Assembly (NCBI GenBank): GCA_004172865.1 | Contig: SEBV01000001.1 | Location: 124,001 to 188,000, forward strand | DNA from: Gammaproteobacteria bacterium | GTDB lineage: Bacteria > Pseudomonadota > Gammaproteobacteria > Pseudomonadales > Cellvibrionaceae | Direction: 5' to 3' | DNA: 64,000 bases | In this document: one piece after another, positions 61,657 to 64,000 of the stretch | How the letters are laid out: each line of letters starts with the position of its first letter | Position numbering within the stretch: the first letter of the stretch is position 1 | Notes under the pieces: generated by a model | The model's database searches: none | What the model was told of the DNA's origin: nothing | The model's input: only the letters and a program-made list of their open reading frames with translations | Program-made: the position numbers and the translations under genes

Positions 61657-63024
61657 ATGTTTGTGGGCTTCGATTACGGCACATCCAACTGTGCAATGGC
61701 GTATCTGGAAAATAATCAGGCGCGCCTAATTCCGCTGTATAACCAAAATCCATTTACGCCATCAACACTTTACGCGTTTGAGCGAAGTTTTATCGCCGAA
61801 GCTATTTGGCAGCAATTGCCAGACGATGAAAATAAATTAATCTTCGCAAAAAGTCGCTCCGCATTATTAAGCCAATCCCGCGCTGGAAAAAATGAGCATT
61901 CACTAAACAATGTGAATGAAGGTTTATTTTTCGGTGAAGATGCTATCGAGCATTACATAGCCGCGCCAAGCGAAGGCTATTTTATTAAATCGCCGAAATC
62001 GTTTTTGGGTGCGAGTGGTTTGCGTCAGCAATCGGTAGATTTTTTTGAAGATGTTGTCGCCGCTATGATGCTTAACGTGAAAATTCGCGCTGAGCAGCAT
62101 CTTGGCGAAACTATTACCCAAGCGGTAATTGGTCGCCCGGTAAATTTTCAGGGAATTAACGCGCAACACAGCAATCAACAGGCGCAGCAAATTTTAACGG
62201 CGGCTGGCAAGCGAGTTGGTTTTAAAGATATTGAATTCCTGTTTGAACCTTTAGCGGCAGGTTTCGATTTCGAAACGCGGCTGACGGAAGATAAATGTGT
62301 GTTGGTCGTGGATGTGGGCGGCGGTACAACAGATTGCTCGATGGTGCTAATGGGGCCAACACGCCTCCAACAACAAAATCGTGAGCAGGATTTTCTAGGC
62401 CACACCGGCGAGCGAATCGGCGGCAATGACTTTGATATCCAATTTGCGCAAAAACTCTTGATGCCTGAGTTTGGTATAGGTTCGCCACTCACTACTGGTT
62501 TACCAATGCCGGTCATGCCATTCGTAAATGCCATGGCGATTAACGACATAGGCGCGCAAACGGATTTCTATGATCAGAAGACCAATATTCTTCTTGAAAA
62601 ACTTACGCGCGAAACTACCGAGCCGCAGTTGCTGAATCGGTTTATCAAGATGCGCGAGGGCAAGCATAACTTTGCGGTGGTGCGCCAGGCTGAAGGCGGG
62701 AAAATTGCGCTTTCGTCCCATCCAAGCAGCGATGTTGATTTGAGCTTTATCGAAACCAATCTTTTGGTGACACTCACCAGCGAGCAATTTTCGGATGTGA
62801 GTCTGCCGCTGCTGCAGAAAATATCCTCGTTAGTAGAAGAGGCGGTTAGGCAAGCTGGTCGTTCGCCTGAGGTTGTTTACATGACCGGTGGTAGCGCTAA
62901 ATCTCCTCTTATCCAAGCACTAATTCGCAGTTTATTTGGGCGTCAGATCCACATTGTGGATGGCGATCACTTCGGGAGTGTCGCCGCTGGTTTAGGCGTT
63001 TGGGCTGCTCGAATATTCAAATAG
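61657..63024 (+). CDS. yegD: Hsp70-like chaperone YegD
   Basis: 455 residues from ATG 61657, which begins at the nucleotide-binding motif FVGFDYGTSNCAMAY; the earlier frame from 61567 has no support. Actin/Hsp70 ATPase motifs: phosphate 1 DYGTSNC, VVDVGGGTTDCSM (phosphate 2) and VYMTGGSAKSPLI (adenosine). It lacks the peptide-binding domain of DnaK, as YegD does. Cytoplasmic, function poorly known. Confidence 0.88.
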   Translation: MFVGFDYGTSNCAMAYLENNQARLIPLYNQNPFTPSTLYAFERSFIAEAIWQQLPDDENKLIFAKSRSALLSQSRAGKNEHSLNNVNEGLFFGEDAIEHYIAAPSEGYFIKSPKSFLGASGLRQQSVDFFEDVVAAMMLNVKIRAEQHLGETITQAVIGRPVNFQGINAQHSNQQAQQILTAAGKRVGFKDIEFLFEPLAAGFDFETRLTEDKCVLVVDVGGGTTDCSMVLMGPTRLQQQNREQDFLGHTGERIGGNDFDIQFAQKLLMPEFGIGSPLTTGLPMPVMPFVNAMAINDIGAQTDFYDQKTNILLEKLTRETTEPQLLNRFIKMREGKHNFAVVRQAEGGKIALSSHPSSDVDLSFIETNLLVTLTSEQFSDVSLPLLQKISSLVEEAVRQAGRSPEVVYMTGGSAKSPLIQALIRSLFGRQIHIVDGDHFGSVAAGLGVWAARIFK

Positions 63025-63131
63025 CTGTGTTATCTGAAGCGCCGTAAAGTTAAATCGGCGCGACAGTGGTAGTCAAAAAACAGTGATTTTGTGTCGAAAA
63101 ATCTTACACTTTTGCAGGTTTGTTCAAGTTA

Positions 63132-63147
63132 TGTGATGTGCATCACT
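63132..63147. promoter_or_regulatory. CRP/Vfr-type binding site
   Basis: TGTGATGTGCATCACT matches TGTGA-N6-TCACA with one mismatch at the last base. It lies 110 bases before the PEP-CTERM gene start and suggests cAMP-CRP control. Confidence 0.65.
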
Positions 63148-63256
63148 ATGATATACAAGGGTTGCAGGGTTTTGGCATTGCTTTTGCTTTTAGTGATTCG
63201 TCGAGCGAAAAAAAACATTTTTTCTACGTTTTTTAATTATCTAAGTGGTATGTAAT

Positions 63257-63766
63257 ATGAAGATTCAATGGATTAAAAAAATTGCGGCCGCAACCTTGTT
63301 GTTGGTAAGCAGTGTGAGTTTTGCGGGAGTTATTACTGACGTTGTAAACGTTGATCAAAAACTTAATTTTCTGGATTCAGTAACCTGGACCCATTCTATT
63401 TTGGACAACGGTTTTGTATTGGGTTCGGCTCAAAGTGCCGACATCACCATCCAACTTAAAGATGACTCAAGCTCATGGCTTGATGGTTTTGAGTTGGCTA
63501 CCATCGTTATCGGTGTAATTGATTTTGAAGACGGCGCTTTGGCTTACAACCCAGTTTCTAACTGGTCTGACAGTCTTGGCATCACCTCAATCGGCCTGTT
63601 GAATTCATTAGGTCAATTGGACGTTACTGTAACAAGCATTTTGGGTGACTTCTGGATTGGAAGCTCAACCTTAACTGTTAAAACCTCAAGCGTTCCAGAG
63701 CCAGGCAGCTTGCTGCTGCTGTCTCTTGGTTTGTTAGGTTTGGGCTTGGCACGTAGACAAAGATAA
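63257..63766 (+). CDS. PEP-CTERM sorting-signal protein
   Basis: 169 residues from ATG 63257. Signal peptide (1-23, ending SFA), a beta-rich domain, and the C-terminal VPEPGSLLLLSLGLLG followed by a basic tail (ARRQR), the PEP-CTERM signal recognised by exosortase in polysaccharide-secreting bacteria. The protein is probably processed and released or attached to extracellular matrix. No exosortase is in the window. Confidence 0.88.
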   Translation: MKIQWIKKIAAATLLLVSSVSFAGVITDVVNVDQKLNFLDSVTWTHSILDNGFVLGSAQSADITIQLKDDSSSWLDGFELATIVIGVIDFEDGALAYNPVSNWSDSLGITSIGLLNSLGQLDVTVTSILGDFWIGSSTLTVKTSSVPEPGSLLLLSLGLLGLGLARRQR

Positions 63767-63792
63767 TTCTTTGTTGAATGCATCCAGCTAAT

Positions 63793-63823
63793 AAAAAAGG
63801 CTCCTTCAGGGAGCTTTTTTTAT
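63793..63823 (+). terminator. Terminator of the PEP-CTERM gene
   Basis: AAAAAAGGCTCC, loop TTCA, GGGAGCTTTTTTT. Serves both directions. Confidence 0.9.
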
Positions 63824-63877
63824 GCATGAGATTTAGTTATCTACCAGGTTTAGATTTCACTTTGTATTTCGATGTAA

Positions 63878-64000
63878 TTATTTCTCGTCCTCGTGTTTGG
63901 CTTTTCCCCAATCGTAAAGCTCTGGAAATAGTTTTAGCCAAATGGCGACTATAACCAAAGTGCCGATACCACCCACGACAACTGCAGGAACAACGCCCAG
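63878..64000 (-). CDS. MFS transporter, C-terminal end only
   Basis: Minus-strand frame ending at TAA (63878-63880) and open to the right edge. The visible 40 residues, LGVVPAVVVGGIGTLVIVAI then LFPELYDWGKAKHEDEK, are a last membrane helix with a charged tail, like the end of EntS/DUF894-type MFS exporters. The rest is outside the window. Confidence 0.6.
   Translation of the reverse strand: MGVVPAVVVGGIGTLVIVAIWLKLFPELYDWGKAKHEDEK

Overview
The window reads as chromosomal DNA of a Gram-negative, polysaccharide-degrading gammaproteobacterium, most likely Cellvibrio or a close relative. The grounds are the multi-domain secreted glycoside hydrolases joined by long polyserine linkers, a GH11-CBM60-CE4-CBM10 xylanase, large TonB-dependent receptors, and housekeeping genes (damX-like, gltB, gltD, hemE, psd, aroA) of gammaproteobacterial type. 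This assignment is inference from gene content; no 16S rRNA gene is present.

Layout. 1-11.1 kb is mostly core: the end of a SPOR-domain protein, a secreted Ig-like lipoprotein on the minus strand, glutamate synthase (gltB, gltD), hemE and a degenerate HD-GYP protein. 11.2-16.4 kb holds a beta-propeller protein, a TerC-type membrane protein, psd (minus strand), a YcbL-like hydrolase and a TauE/SafE permease. 16.6-21.6 kb is one 1641-residue enzyme with two predicted beta-1,3-glucanase modules (GH16 and GH128) and several carbohydrate-binding modules. 21.7-26.8 kb is a run of small accessory genes. 26.9-33 kb holds the xylanase/esterase, a LysR regulator divergent from a periplasmic metallo-hydrolase, a 58-residue membrane protein and a pentapeptide-repeat protein. 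33.1-40.7 kb has a Fur-box-preceded siderophore receptor, a GH5-like secreted protein and a DUF6152/DUF6644/sugar dehydrogenase cluster.

41.1-53.9 kb looks like a saccharide-utilisation locus, perhaps for chitin or another GlcNAc-containing glycan: a GH20 hexosaminidase, a TonB-dependent receptor, two tandem paralogous secreted proteins with an unassigned barrel-like domain, a TPR-sulfotransferase, and a membrane-bound AraC regulator on the opposite strand. The substrate is inferred mainly from GH20.

54.4-58.6 kb is the most unusual stretch. It is AT-rich, bounded on the right by an intact tRNA-Met gene and on the left by a same-orientation, 33-nt degenerate copy (28/33 identical) of that tRNA's T-arm to anticodon region. 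This is the footprint expected of a small island integrated at a tRNA. It carries a tightly coupled three-gene operon: a small unknown protein (possible toxin), an MqsA/YgiT-like zinc-ribbon HTH protein, and a ParA/MinD-like ATPase with a deviant KGGVGRS P-loop and a long helical C-terminus. Two copies of a TCATATGATG motif flank the predicted promoter. I rate it the best candidate for an undescribed toxin-antitoxin or defence module.

58.7-64 kb returns to core-like genes: aroA, a frameshifted small membrane protein, two coupled small genes, the Hsp70-like yegD, a PEP-CTERM exported protein behind a good CRP-type site, and the end of an MFS transporter cut by the window edge.
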